Of a stretch of 64,000 nucleotides of DNA, positions 30,401-58,548 are shown piece by piece. The first letter of the stretch is position 1. Each line of letters begins with the position of its first letter. Under the pieces are notes generated by a model that saw only the letters and a list, made by a program, of their open reading frames with translations, made no database searches and was not told the origin of the DNA. This DNA comes from Symbiodinium natans (Eukaryota > Sar > Dinophyceae > Suessiales > Symbiodiniaceae): positions 547,001 through 611,000 of the forward strand of contig CAJNDS010001079.1 in assembly GCA_905221605.1 (NCBI GenBank), given 5' to 3'. A program made the translations under genes and the position numbers.

Positions 30401-31131
30401 ACTTGCAGTCAACTCGTCTCGTGGCTTGAGGCCAATGCCGGTGGTCGGAAATAGCCATTCTCAGTTCACCGGTAACCATGAACCAGCAACCATTTAGAAA
30501 ACCCCAAACCCCCAAAACCCCAAGCCCTAAAACCCAAACCAACTCCTTCGGCTTGAGGCCGATCCAGGTGGTTGGCAAGTGGGCCGGTGCCTTTGTCATC
30601 GTCGGGTAACATTTTACAATGTTGAGGGTACTTAGGCCCAACAAGGAATATAATGTAAATTTTTCATACTATCCCAACCATGAACTAGGTGCCCTGACGG
30701 GGTCCGTTGAAGTGCGGGGGCGCCTCGCAGGAGGCGAGACATGGAGCTTCGCAGTCGACCTTGGTGCACTGAACGCAGTAGAGGTGCCCGCGGTCCGGTT
30801 GCTGTGGGCACGCTCCCGCATAGCAGTGCTGTCCGACTATGCAGCTGTGGCAGTGCTGTCCGACTATGCAGCTGTGGCCCAGTCTCACGACGCTCTTGAG
30901 TCCGAGATCACGCGCCTGGGGCTGCAGTACTCTTTGATGACTACCTACACGTCTTTCGTGGCTGTGGACTCCCAAGCCTCTCGCCCGGACATGTGCACCG
31001 AAGTCGGCTCTGGCTATGGCTATGGCTATGGCTATGGCGATGGATGGCCGCCCCCGAGCAGAGCATTTCACTCCGAGCCACCCCTTGTCATGATGCTCGC
31101 TGCTCTCTTGTTTGGCCCTGGGTGGCTCTGA
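27498..31131 (+). CDS. Secreted VIT/von Willebrand A domain protein (4 exons)
   Basis: Exons at 27498-28874, 29755-29834, 30558-30586 and 30689-31131 join in frame to 642 codons plus stop; donors are GA, GC and GT. ATG 27498 gives a signal peptide (KRLWLVCLLAMPALAEA). A VIT domain (about residues 30-165) is followed by a VWA domain with the MIDAS motif DVSGSM near 285. The junctions rebuild the family's conserved text: PVLT-DLQLTF, LASR-PIQVVGKW-AGALTGSV, then LLWARSRIA and SLMTTYTSFVAVD. The C-terminus has a GY repeat and a hydrophobic tail (PLVMMLAALLFGPGWL), suggesting membrane or GPI anchoring. VIT/VWA proteins resemble inter-alpha-trypsin inhibitor heavy chains and bacterial surface proteins; the role is probably adhesive. 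A 27-base tandem duplication (AVLSDYAAV twice) lies in exon 4. Confidence 0.93.
29373..30240. repeat. Heptamer arrays in introns 1 and 2 of the VIT/VWA gene
   Basis: Intron 1 has a short TTTAGGG run (29390-29408) and about 20 CCCTAAA units (29585-29730) ending 24 bases before exon 2. Intron 2 starts with TTTAGGG units (29855-29884) that decay into G/T-rich variants to about 30240. Exon 2 is thus bracketed by arrays of opposite orientation. Confidence 0.9.
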
Positions 31132-34100
31132 AATGCTCTGAATCCCTAAACCCTAAACCCTAAACCCTAACCCTAAACCCTAAACCCTAAACCCTAAACC
31201 CTAAACCCTAAACCCTAAACCCTAAACCCTAAACCCTAAACCCTAAACCCTAAACCCTAAACCCTTGAGAACTCAGCAATTTTCAGTAGCTTTGAGCATG
31301 TACAGTCGCGTGAACTCCTGGGATGCGCACCACGACATCTTGTGAAGGCCATAGCTTACCCTTTTAGGCTCAAGATAGGCCCCAAAAGCATTATGTAAGA
31401 AGGCCTTTGGGCCCAAAAACTAGGGTTTAGGGTTTAGGGTTTAGGGTCCTAAATAAGAGTCCTTAGAGCCTTAGGGTGAGATTTCCTCGCAGCCCACACT
31501 GTTTAATCTTCAGGCAGTGCTAAGCACCGTTTGATGCGTGCCGGCTGCGTGGCATGTTCAGTCAGCCACAACATGCTGGTTGGAAAATGCTGCACTTGCA
31601 GTCTTGCTGCGCATGTTATTAAATTGCGATTAATCATCTTATTGTCGTGATTGTGTGAAGTCTTATGAAGTCGCAAGCCACGATGCCGGCATATGCCGGC
31701 ATCCGATGAGTGGGGCATGACATGAGTGCCTTCTGTAAAACTGTATGAACTGAATATGTCAAGTTCGGGACGCAATGAAATATGAGAACTGTCTTTCCGA
31801 AGCGTTCCGAGGTCGCGTACATGATGACTGAAAGAAGTCTTTCTCTTTCTCTCTCTCTCTCTCGATGTGAACGTCGCGTGTACAGCTATAGCGATTTCCG
31901 ACACATGCACCCACGGATCGAAGAGGTTAGCGGTTAGCATGTGTTGCTCCGAAAGTTCATCCACTGATTTTCATGTCTTCCCGATGCGCACGTCTTTGAG
32001 AGCTTCCGACTTCGTTTGACCTCGAGTGACGCAGCAACAAGAAAGGTCTTCACTGATACCAGCACTTGTGAATCCTCTGGCACCCCGTGCCGGAAAACCC
32101 TCTGCCGAACTGGCTCTTCGCACAAGTGAACACACCCACCCAACCCCCTTCCCCAACCTACCCCAAGCCAACCGTCCCAGAATCGCACGGCCGTAGTGGA
32201 ATTTTCGTCGGAACGCTCACGCCCAAAATCGCTCTAAAATGCATTTTCGGTCGATGCACACTTGCGGCCCTGAGGCTCCAGAGCTGCTTTTCTGGCGCGT
32301 TTTGGAATGCAGATTCGCAAATGTGATCCTGTTGAGATTCATTCTTGCTGGCTGTGGATTGCCTTCAGAGGGGGCGGGCGACCCCTGTAATAGAGAGAGG
32401 CGTATATCTCCTTCCCCACCTGGTTGGCAAGGTTGCCGAGTTTCGCAAACCACCCTCCGACCAGTTGTCAACTTCTGTGCACCAAGGGGGCGTCCCCTCC
32501 AAGCCGGGTTTTCAATTTGAAGAAGCCCCCCTTCTTCAAGCCCCCCTTGAAGCCCCTCAAAGCCCCTTCAAATTAAATTTGAGAAATCCAAAACTCAGAT
32601 TTCTCGAAGGGGGCTACAAGTGTGTAGTATAATCCTCAACCCCATTCCCCCATAGACTATAGTGGAGTAGAGTAGTGCAGAGTGCTTGTCGCAATGTTCT
32701 GGCCGGCTAGAAGCATCTACTCATGAGCTACACAGTGCCCGCCGATGTATGCTAAAGCGCTGTGCTGGGCGCAGCGGTATAGCCGCCCAAACCCCTCAAC
32801 CTCCGAACAGCATGGTGCAGAATCGCAAGTCGGAGTAAAGATAGATTTCAGGCATAGTTCAGTGCACACAGTACAGTCAACCCTTATCTCTTTCGACCAT
32901 TTTCGACCCTAAACCCCTAAGCCCCCAACACCCCTAAACTTCTTTAAAACCTAGAAGCCCTAAACCCTTCTAAAGTTGTAATGATTTTTACTTCCAGGGC
33001 CCCTGCTGAGCAAGATGTCAGAGTTTTGGGGTTGAGATGGGTCTTGGGGTAATGGGAAGTCGTGTGTAGACCATGTTATGCTTTAGTGTCTTGCCGAATG
33101 CTTACGGGCTGGGTGGTCATGGGAGTCTAGTCAGCATTGCAGGAGCTCTTGACGGGAGCATCCTGAGCCTTTCTTTGGCTGGGGAGCAACATCCAAAACA
33201 GTTTTTGCTACTGCTAGGGGTTATCGACCCAGGGCTGCACCTTGGGGAATGCTGCGCAACACAAAATCCTACACAGCACATGTTTTCTACACAGATTCAG
33301 ATTGTAGCTGCTAGGAGGAGTGTTTGTTCATTCGGAACGTGATGTTGAACTATATGTCAGGGCGGTTTGCTCCTTTCTTCCCCCCCCCCCCCCGCACTTT
33401 GCCTACTATTGAACAATCTCCACCGAAAAGAATACTTGATCCATTGCTAAAGGAATTAATTCCTTTTTGAAAAGCTTTGGTTTTGGTTTTTCTTGCAGGC
33501 TTCTAGGGTCCTGGTTGCCATTATGAGGGCTCTGCGAGCATAGCGCTGAATATTGGGGGGCCTTCAATGATGAGGACAAGTGACTCCTTTGTGTACTGCA
33601 TCGCAAAAACAGATGAATTTCATTCTACTACACTACGACATTCGGTACTTTGCTGCCGTACTGTGTTCTCTGAGGGTAGACGAGAATATAGGCCTTGCTC
33701 GACACCCAAACGACCCAAGTCCGAGGCCCGACACCCCAGCATTCATTGTACTTTCCAAAGCCATATACTCTAAACCCTAAACCCTAAACCCTAAACCCTA
33801 AACCCTAAACCCTAAACCCTAAACCCTGAACAGTTGAGATCACGTGCATTATGGGGTTATGAGTCTGGGGGCTCTAGGTCCTTCTCAGCCCCAGGCCCTC
33901 AAGTACAAGAAATCATAGTCCTAAACCCTGGACCCTAAACCGTACGCCCTAAGCCGGTGTATGCCGCATGGATTTTCGGATTCCAGGTGGAGGGTTTACG
34001 ACCCCTGAAGCCCGAAGCCTTAAGCTGAAACCCGAAATCCCCAGCCCGAACCCTGAGACAGATACCCAGAACCTTAGGGTTCTGCTGCTTTTGTTTGTTT

Positions 34101-35859
34101 TTTTTTTTTTTGGGGGGGGGGGGGGGGGGTTGGGGTTTTAGTGTTTTAGGGTTTGGGGTGTGGACATGCTCCGCGCACCTTCGGCGTCACTGCTCACGGT
34201 GGGATGCACCATCACGTCTTATGCAAGAAGCTGGCCTTGTGAGGCGGGGAGTTCGGGGGAGGTTGAGGACTCGATTTGATGGAGACATCAATACTGCCGC
34301 GAGAGCAAGAAGATGTCTATGGAAGGAATGGCAGGAATGTTGCCTTTGTCACGTTTTTGGGAGGAGCTCGAGCGACGACCGTTGCGGAAACGTACATTGC
34401 CATGACCGGCCCATGGAGGTTGCTCGCCGGTTCGCAATGTTCGCTGCTTTGATGTATGCTACTCTTGGAATCATGCCTCAATTTTAGATTGCCGCCGTGA
34501 TTTTGAGCGGGCACTCGCTCAGTGTAGCTGTGGTCCATACAGTAGCAAGGCGCATCTGCAACATGCAACATGAATCCAAGCCGTCCACACCGTGTACCGT
34601 GTGCTAGAGATTCAAATGGCACGAATACTCTTCCAAGCCAACGTCCAAAGCTTAAACTGAAGACCAATAGCCGCCAATAGCCCGTTCACATCAAAAGCAT
34701 GGATCGTTGCTTTAGTCGTTTGAGTTCCGTACCGACCTTCAATGCCGTGTACTTTTTGACGGCTGCTGTTCCACAGCATCTTCAAAGACGGCCACTGTGG
34801 CATCTTTCCACATCTCCCCGTTCACGCGTAGTATCCCGTGAAACAGAAGGGCGCATAGGGCACATAGCAGGTGAAGTGCAGGCCCTCCAGCCGCATGCTG
34901 TCTGAACTACGTGTCGGAGCCGGGTGAATTTGCCGATTTGCCATGGGGTTGCAGCCCTTGCCGGACCTGGTGCTTTGGCTCAAGTTCTGCTGCTTCAGTC
35001 GAACGGTGGTGGACAGATACATGACAAGATATGACAGGCCTGCCCTTCCTGGATTGAGGTCACAGAAGCATACAGAATCGCACAGCTGACGGTGTGATAG
35101 CACTGTGTTGCAGCACCTGCGGCTGAGTCTGCCCATGCCAAGATGGCCAGGCCCTTAAGATAGGATGCGGTGGGTCAAAGCAGTTCCGCTACATCGCCTG
35201 CAACTTTCGTTGCATGCGCGTCTGATCTGTGGGCGCTCAGATGTGCTGGCTGCTGTCCTGTATTCTGGAAGTTCCGAGGCCACCATCCCGAGTTCTGACG
35301 ACCCCGAGGACATGTCCGAGCACCTGCACAGAGCTCGCAGGGGCTAATGGGGGGTCTTTCCTCATTCCCTTTACGGAACTCTTTGCTTCGGCCCCTTTAA
35401 ATGCTTTCCCCTCATTGCATCCTGCATAATCCATGAGCTGGTAGCTCGCCCGACTGCTCCTCTGCTACGACGTTTGCGCAATTGCCTTGTTCAGGAGGTT
35501 GCAGAGGCGGTGACTGTGCTGGTGCGGCAGAGTCTGCACGAGGAGGATGATTCTTTCAAGGGTTTAGGGATTAGGGTTTATAGGGTTCAGGCGAAATCTG
35601 TTTTGAAATTTCTGAAGCGCTCGCCTTTCCAGAGTTCTCCGGCTGTGATTGTTGGCAAATTCGCTCGCAAGTTTCGGCAACAGAGCAAAGCTCACCTGAC
35701 GAGTAGCGAAAGTACCTGTGAGCAGTTTACAGGGCGTGTTGACGAAATCGAAAGCAAGGACTGCTCTCAGCTCCTTGCATAGAATCACCTGAGATCTGCA
35801 AGTAGACACCGTAGCAGAAGGTTGAGAAAGGGTTCCATAAAGTTCCATACCTCCACATC
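31132..35859. other. 4.7 kb intergenic region between the VIT/VWA and DIS3 genes
   Basis: No gene was identified. It contains CCCTAAA arrays at 31146-31265 and 33771-33827, a TTTAGGG run at 31422-31447, a CT run at 31846-31863, a C run near 33380 and a T then G run near 34100-34130. It also contains a perfect 22-base palindrome at 31682-31703 and a GC-rich/AT nested hairpin at about 32555-32613. Small open frames (for example 33073-33342, 34095-34487, 35165-35347) show no known motif; 35165-35347 has an acidic, C-terminal-like end and could be a last exon, without support. Confidence 0.45.
31682..31703. repeat. Perfect 22-base palindrome
   Basis: The half-site GATGCCGGCAT is followed directly by its exact reverse complement, with no spacer. 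Confidence 0.85.
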
Positions 35860-52855
<16,996 letters not shown>

Positions 52856-53927
52856 ACCCTAAACCAAAAACCCTAAACCCTAAACTCTAAACCCTAAACC
52901 CTAAACCCTAAACCCTAAACCCTCGTCTGCTCATGCACAGCAAAAGAACCGTCGCCTATCAGCCTACATTCCATGTGCTAAAAGCGTGGTTTTCGGGCGG
53001 CGTGCTTCCAAACTGCCTCGTTGTTCTCCTCAATCCTACTGGGGCTACTTTGGTGGCCAAGGAGCGTGTCATACAGGACTCTGAGCGTGCGGGAGCCCAG
53101 GGCCTGCTCTCAACTAGGGGATTCAGGGGCGAGGTTTGGGGTGTCGGGTGCAGGGTTTAGGGTTTAGGTGGGGGCATGGGGGGGGGGGGGGGGGGGGTTG
53201 TAGGGCTTAGGATTGAGGGTTTAGGTGTTCGGGGGCCTTCGTTCTCTCTTTTGTTCTTCATATGTTTTTCTGTTTGAGGTTTAGGCCCTCTCTCTCTCTC
53301 TCTCTCCCTCGCTTTGTCTCTCTCTCTCTCTCTCTCGCTCTCTCTCCCTCTCTCTCGGTATGGTTGTTTAGGGTGTAGGCTTTAGTTAGGGTTTGGGGTC
53401 AAACGCTTGAGGTTCACGGCTTTCTATTTTGGACCTAAACCCTAAACCCTCAAGCCTGGCGTAAGTTGCAAGGCTCAAGCGTCGATCAGCCGAACATATC
53501 CCCAGAACCGCACCTAGAACCTAAACCGCGCATCCTGCATCGACCCACAACCCGATTAGTCAAAAAGAACCCTAGGACTTGAAGGCCCCCATACCCCGAA
53601 GCCCCAAACCCTTAACCCTACCAAGCCCCAAGCCCCAAATTGAATTCAGAGACAAACCTACTGAACCCTACCCTCACTCCCGACCACCCCCCCCCTCTCT
53701 CAAGGGCTTAGCTGGGTTCTTGTTAAGGAACATTACCATCAGAAGGGGGTTGCGTCAGAAGAGAATCTTGTCTCCTCATCATGCAAGCCCTAAACCCCAA
53801 GCCCCAAACCCTAAACTTAGCTTAAGTTCCTTAATAAGAACCCTGTTAGGACGTGCCGGTCTTCGACCCTGAGCCCTGAACCCAAGATCTATGAAAAAGA
53901 TCAGGGTTTAGGGTTTAGGGCTCGCAG
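52856..53927. other. Spacer after DIS3 with repeats
   Basis: It holds a CCCTAAA array (52843-52922), a copy of a dispersed repeat (52921-53020), a G run (about 53180-53197), CT-rich microsatellites (53289-53356) and an inverted repeat. The arms of the inverted repeat are GGGTTCTTGTTAAGGAAC near 53714 and GTTCCTTAATAAGAACCC near 53826. Expected further DIS3 C-terminal exons were not recognised. Confidence 0.5.
52921..53020 (+). repeat. Dispersed repeat, copy A
   Basis: It starts CCTCGTCTGCTCA and continues AAGAACCGTCGCCTATCAGC then CTACATTCCATGTGCTAAAA. It matches copy B at 59176-59305, which carries about 32 extra bases after the first 13. Both copies directly follow a CCCTAAA array. Confidence 0.85.
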
Positions 53928-56900
53928 GTGAGCAATATGCAGCTGTGGAGGCTGCCCGGAAGCAGGTGCAAGAGGAGATGTTCCCCGACCAGTGCCTCGG
54001 ATGGCCGAAGGGGCCCAACGGGAGCGCCCCCAAACCCTAAACCCTAAACCCTAAACCTTAAACCTTAAACCCTAAATCCTAAACCCTAAATCAATCCCAA
54101 CACTCTCAGGTCAGAGCAGACCCCCCCCCCCCCACTTGGTGCTTTTTCTGGGGTTCAGGCTTTCTTTAGTGTTTTGGGCTTAGGATTTGGGGGACTGGGG
54201 TTCAGGTTGTTTCGCGTTCCCATTCTAGGGCCCTTGCCATCTGCCGCAACATCCCAGGATAGAGCGCGAGGCCAACTAGCGCGCAGAAGCGAAGACAAAA
54301 AGGTGCTGTGCCAACACCACCAGCAGTTTAGGGACCCCCTGTTTTTCGGCAGGGTTATAGGTTAGCTTAGTCATAGCTTATGAACCCTGTCTATAACTAC
54401 CCATGAACCTTCCAAGTACGCCCCGCAAAAGCCTAGGAGAGGCCCATGTCTTTGTCGGCCCGGCCATGCAAGAGTTTTGGCCATGAAGCCCTATACAGCT
54501 TCAGGGTTTAGGGTTTAGGGTTTCGGGTTTAGGGTTAACCCTGAACCCTGAACCCTGAACCCTGAACCCTGAACCCTGAACCCTGAACCCTGAACCCTGA
54601 ACCCTGAACCCTGAACCCTGAACCCTAAACCCTAAACCCTAAACCCTAAACCCTAAACCCTAAACCCTACAGGATTTGGTACAACAGAAGCCCGAAGCCC
54701 TATCTCTCTCTTCGAAGCGCTTCGTTCCCTTTCCTTTAGCCACACGTACCGAAGGCTAGCGTTAGGGTTTATTTGGGATGTAGGGCTGAGGGTTTACAAG
54801 TTTTTTCACTTTTCTAGTTTCGGGGTCCTCAACATGCGCGGAGCCAAAACGCCATGCCTCGCAAATCCTCAAGCTCGAAAGGCCTAGGCCCTGAAGCCCC
54901 AAAGCTGCGAAGCCCGAAACCCTTAAGACACCCCTTACCTGAAAGCCCAAAAGCCCGCTTCGCGGCTCCAGCCCTAAACCCTAAACAACTCTAAACCCTA
55001 AACCCTAAACCCTAAACAACTCTAAACCCTAAACCCTAAACAACTCTAAACCCTAAACCCTAAACCCTAAACCCTAAACCCTAAACCCTAAACCCTAAAC
55101 CCTAAAGCCTAAACCCAAAACACCTAAACCCTAAACTCTCAACCCTAAGCCCTAAACATCCTAAACCTCAAGCCCTAAACCCAAAACCCCATATGGACCC
55201 ATGGACCCTAGGGTGCTGGCAAGGACCGCGAGCGGCTCGCGAAGGACGAAGCGCTGCTGCAGCGGCTCGAGGACCTGTTTGGGCCTCGGCGCTTGTTGGG
55301 TCGAGGGCTCCGGGGATACTCAGGCCCTAAACCCTAAACCCTAAACCCTAAACCCTAAACCCTAAACCCTAAACCCTAAACCCTAAACCCTAAACCCTAA
55401 ACCCTAAACCCTAAAGCCGAAAAACCTTATACCCTAAAGCCTATAACCCCAAACCCCAAGCCCTAAACCCGCAAAACCTTAAACCTTAAACCTTAAACCC
55501 TAAACCCTAAAACCCCAAACCCCAAACCGTAAACCCTAGATAGACCCTAGACCCTAGATCCTAGAATGCCCTAAACCATCATCGGGCGATAATATAGGGG
55601 CCTTAATAATTAGACTAGGGTTTTGGGGGTTATTGTAGCGAACAATTATACAGGGACCATAGGGGAATACTTTTTGTTCGCTTGACTGGCCTGGTGGCCG
55701 GCGGGCAGCTCAGTTCGGGCGCGCCTCTGGAAGAGGCACAGCACGCAGCACAAGTATGGCTGTGTTTTTATGGGTTGCGAGTTGTGTAGAGGGTTCTATA
55801 GGATTGAAGACTTTGCCAAGAGCGAAAAGCCTTAAACTCCAAACCTTAAACGCCCAAACGCTCAACCCGCGAACCCACAACTCTGAGGCCTGGAATCCCC
55901 AAACCTTGCGCGCCCTAAGGCGTTAAGCCACTTGTATAAGCCCCTACATCCCTAACCCCCTGAACCCTAAGCCGCGAAATGTCCAAAACCCTTAAACTAC
56001 CCTAAAACTCGAAGCCCCGAAGGCCTTAAGCCCCTAAACCCTAAACCTCCCAACGCCCCTGAACCCCGAGATTGGAGAAGCAGCTGGCAGCCCTTGCTGG
56101 CTTCGGCCGCAACCCCAGCGCTCAAGGAGTTGAACGGCCTTGGATCCCTAAGAGGAACAGAGTTTAGGGGCCTGTACCTTCCTCTTCAAATTGAGAATGT
56201 CCTTGTCGGGGCTAGAATGGGCTGGGGTGACTTTGAAGTGTATGACCTCAGGTGGGCGCTTCACACAAGGAAATCGCAAGCTAGTCACTGGCCGCGCAAG
56301 ATAAGGTGGTCTGGGGAAACCCCGGTAGTCTTGGGAAACCCCCAGATTCTCGTGCCGCAAAGACGCCCGCATGCGCGAGGTGACAAGGGCCCGGAGACGC
56401 AGCCGCATCTAGGCTGCATCTTTGTTACTTTATGCTTTATGGTTTAGTGTTTAGGGTTTAGGGTTTAGCCGCCACTACTGGCTTCACCCGCCTAGCATGA
56501 CCCTGTTTCTGGAGTGCCGCTGATAAGCCTGCCTTAAATCTCGAGGTGAGTTGTATGGCGCATGGTAAGGTTTCCTTACTTCCAGCAACCAGTTGCGAAA
56601 GCCCTAAACCCTAAACCCCAAACCCTAAACCCTAAACCCTAAACCCTAAGCCCTAAGCCCTAAACCCTAAACCCTAACCCTAAACCTTAACCCCTAAACC
56701 CTAAACCCTAAACCCTAAACCTCTAAACCCCTAAACCCCTAAACCCTAAACCCTAAAACCCTAAACCCTGAACCTAAAACCCCTGAACCCCTAGACGCAA
56801 GGCCAGAGAAAGTCGCGGGGCATGAGGCCGCAGGCGCGGCGTGTCTCAAGCTCGCAGGGCGCTGAGAACGCATCCCCCTTGTGCAGCTTGCTTGTGGGGG

Positions 56901-58468
56901 TTGTTCCATCTGTCTGGGGCATTTTTCAAGATTTCCTGAGAGATGCAACGCTGAACCCTAAGCCCAAACTCTGAGCCCTAAACCCTAAACTCTGACCCAT
57001 AAACCCTAAACCCTACACCCTAAACCCTAAACCCTAAACCCTCAACCAGTTCGTTGACCAACTTGCGTATGCTTCGATGGTGGTTCTCATTTCGTTGCTT
57101 GTCTCTAGGCCCGGAACTTGACAGTGGGCCGGCCGGACATGCAGGCACCAGAATGGGGTTTAGGTTTAGGCCGGGTTTAGGGGGTTTAGGGGGTTTAGGG
57201 TTTTGGGGGTTTAGGCCGGGTTTAGGGGGTTTAGGGGGGGGTTTAGAGGGTTTAGGGGTTTAGGGGGTTTAGGGGTTTAGCGGTTTAGGGGTTTAGTGGT
57301 TTAGGGGTTTTGGGGTTTAGGGGTTTAGGGGTTTAGGGAGCCCTAGATTTTCGGGGTTCAGGGTTGCAAGCCTGCCAAGCAAACCCAAGCTTCTCAAGCC
57401 GTCGTTGCCAAACCCCGGAACCCCCCAACCCCCAAACCCAAACCTCCAGACACCCAGACCCTCAAACCCCCAAGCCCCCAAGCCCCCAAGCCCCCAAGCC
57501 CCCAAAACCCCAAAACCCAAAACCCCAAAATCCCCAAGCCGCCAAGCCCCGCAAACCCCGAAACCCTAAACCCCTAAACCCTAATCCCTAGTGCGGTGCG
57601 TAGCCAGGACCGGTGGTGGCGGCGCGGCCTCATCGAGCGCCTAGCAGTTCAGGCCATCAGAGGTCTTTTTCGGGTTTTAGGGGTTTTGGGTTTTAGGGGT
57701 TAAGCCCTAAACCCAACCCTAGACGGTAAACTCTACATCGCTTTAAGATTTTAGGGGTTAGTGTTTCGGGTTTTAAGGTTTTAGGCTACCCGCGCGCCTC
57801 GAAGGAGGGTTTTGGGTTTCGGGTTTAGGGTTTAGGGCTTCCGGATGTTTGGCACAACAGTCAATAATGCTGATATGAGAGTTTCAATACCAAACCCGAA
57901 CTCTAAACCCTAAGCCCTGAACCCTAAATCCCAAAGTCCTAAAACCCTAAACTCAAAACCCAAAACCCTCAATCCTAAACACCCTAAACCCTAAATCCTA
58001 AACCCCTAGACTGTTTGTGCGCGCGGCACGTGTTGCCGCTTCAGGCGCGAAGCGATGTGGCCTCGCCAGGTGCCCATTTCCGGTGAGGTGTAGCGCTGTG
58101 GGGTTCAGGGACTAGGGTGTAGGGTTTAGGGTTTAGGGAGGGTTTAGGGTTTAGGGGTTTCGGGTTTAGGGTTTTAGGGTTTTAGGGTTTCGGGCTTAGG
58201 GTTTTAAGCGGCTGCTCGGCCGCAATCTTCAAAGCATAGCTGAAGCTTGCTAGCGACGGCGACAGCCAACGCCTCAAGAATAAGGCAAGCTCCGAACATC
58301 TTAAGCGCGGAATTAAGAACGTGTAGCCTAGGCCGTAGGGTTCTTCCAAGTCCTCTAGCACGAGGCAGTTAAGCACTAGCAGGTTGGAGCCAGTCAGGAC
58401 ACGAATGCAGGCATTGTCGGTAATTACTGCAGATGCCTTCTTCGGCCGCGTTTGGGGGTTGGAAGGGC

Positions 58469-58548
<80 letters not shown>

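Noticed and set aside
34095-34487. Possible 130-residue protein starting with a Phe/Gly run
   Set aside because: The start is a T run followed by a G run, and the remainder shows no motif or homology that I recognise.
34977-34987. Relict of the dinoflagellate spliced leader (TTTGGCTCAAG)
   Set aside because: Only the last 11 bases match; the preceding bases do not resemble the rest of the leader, and no gene start follows.
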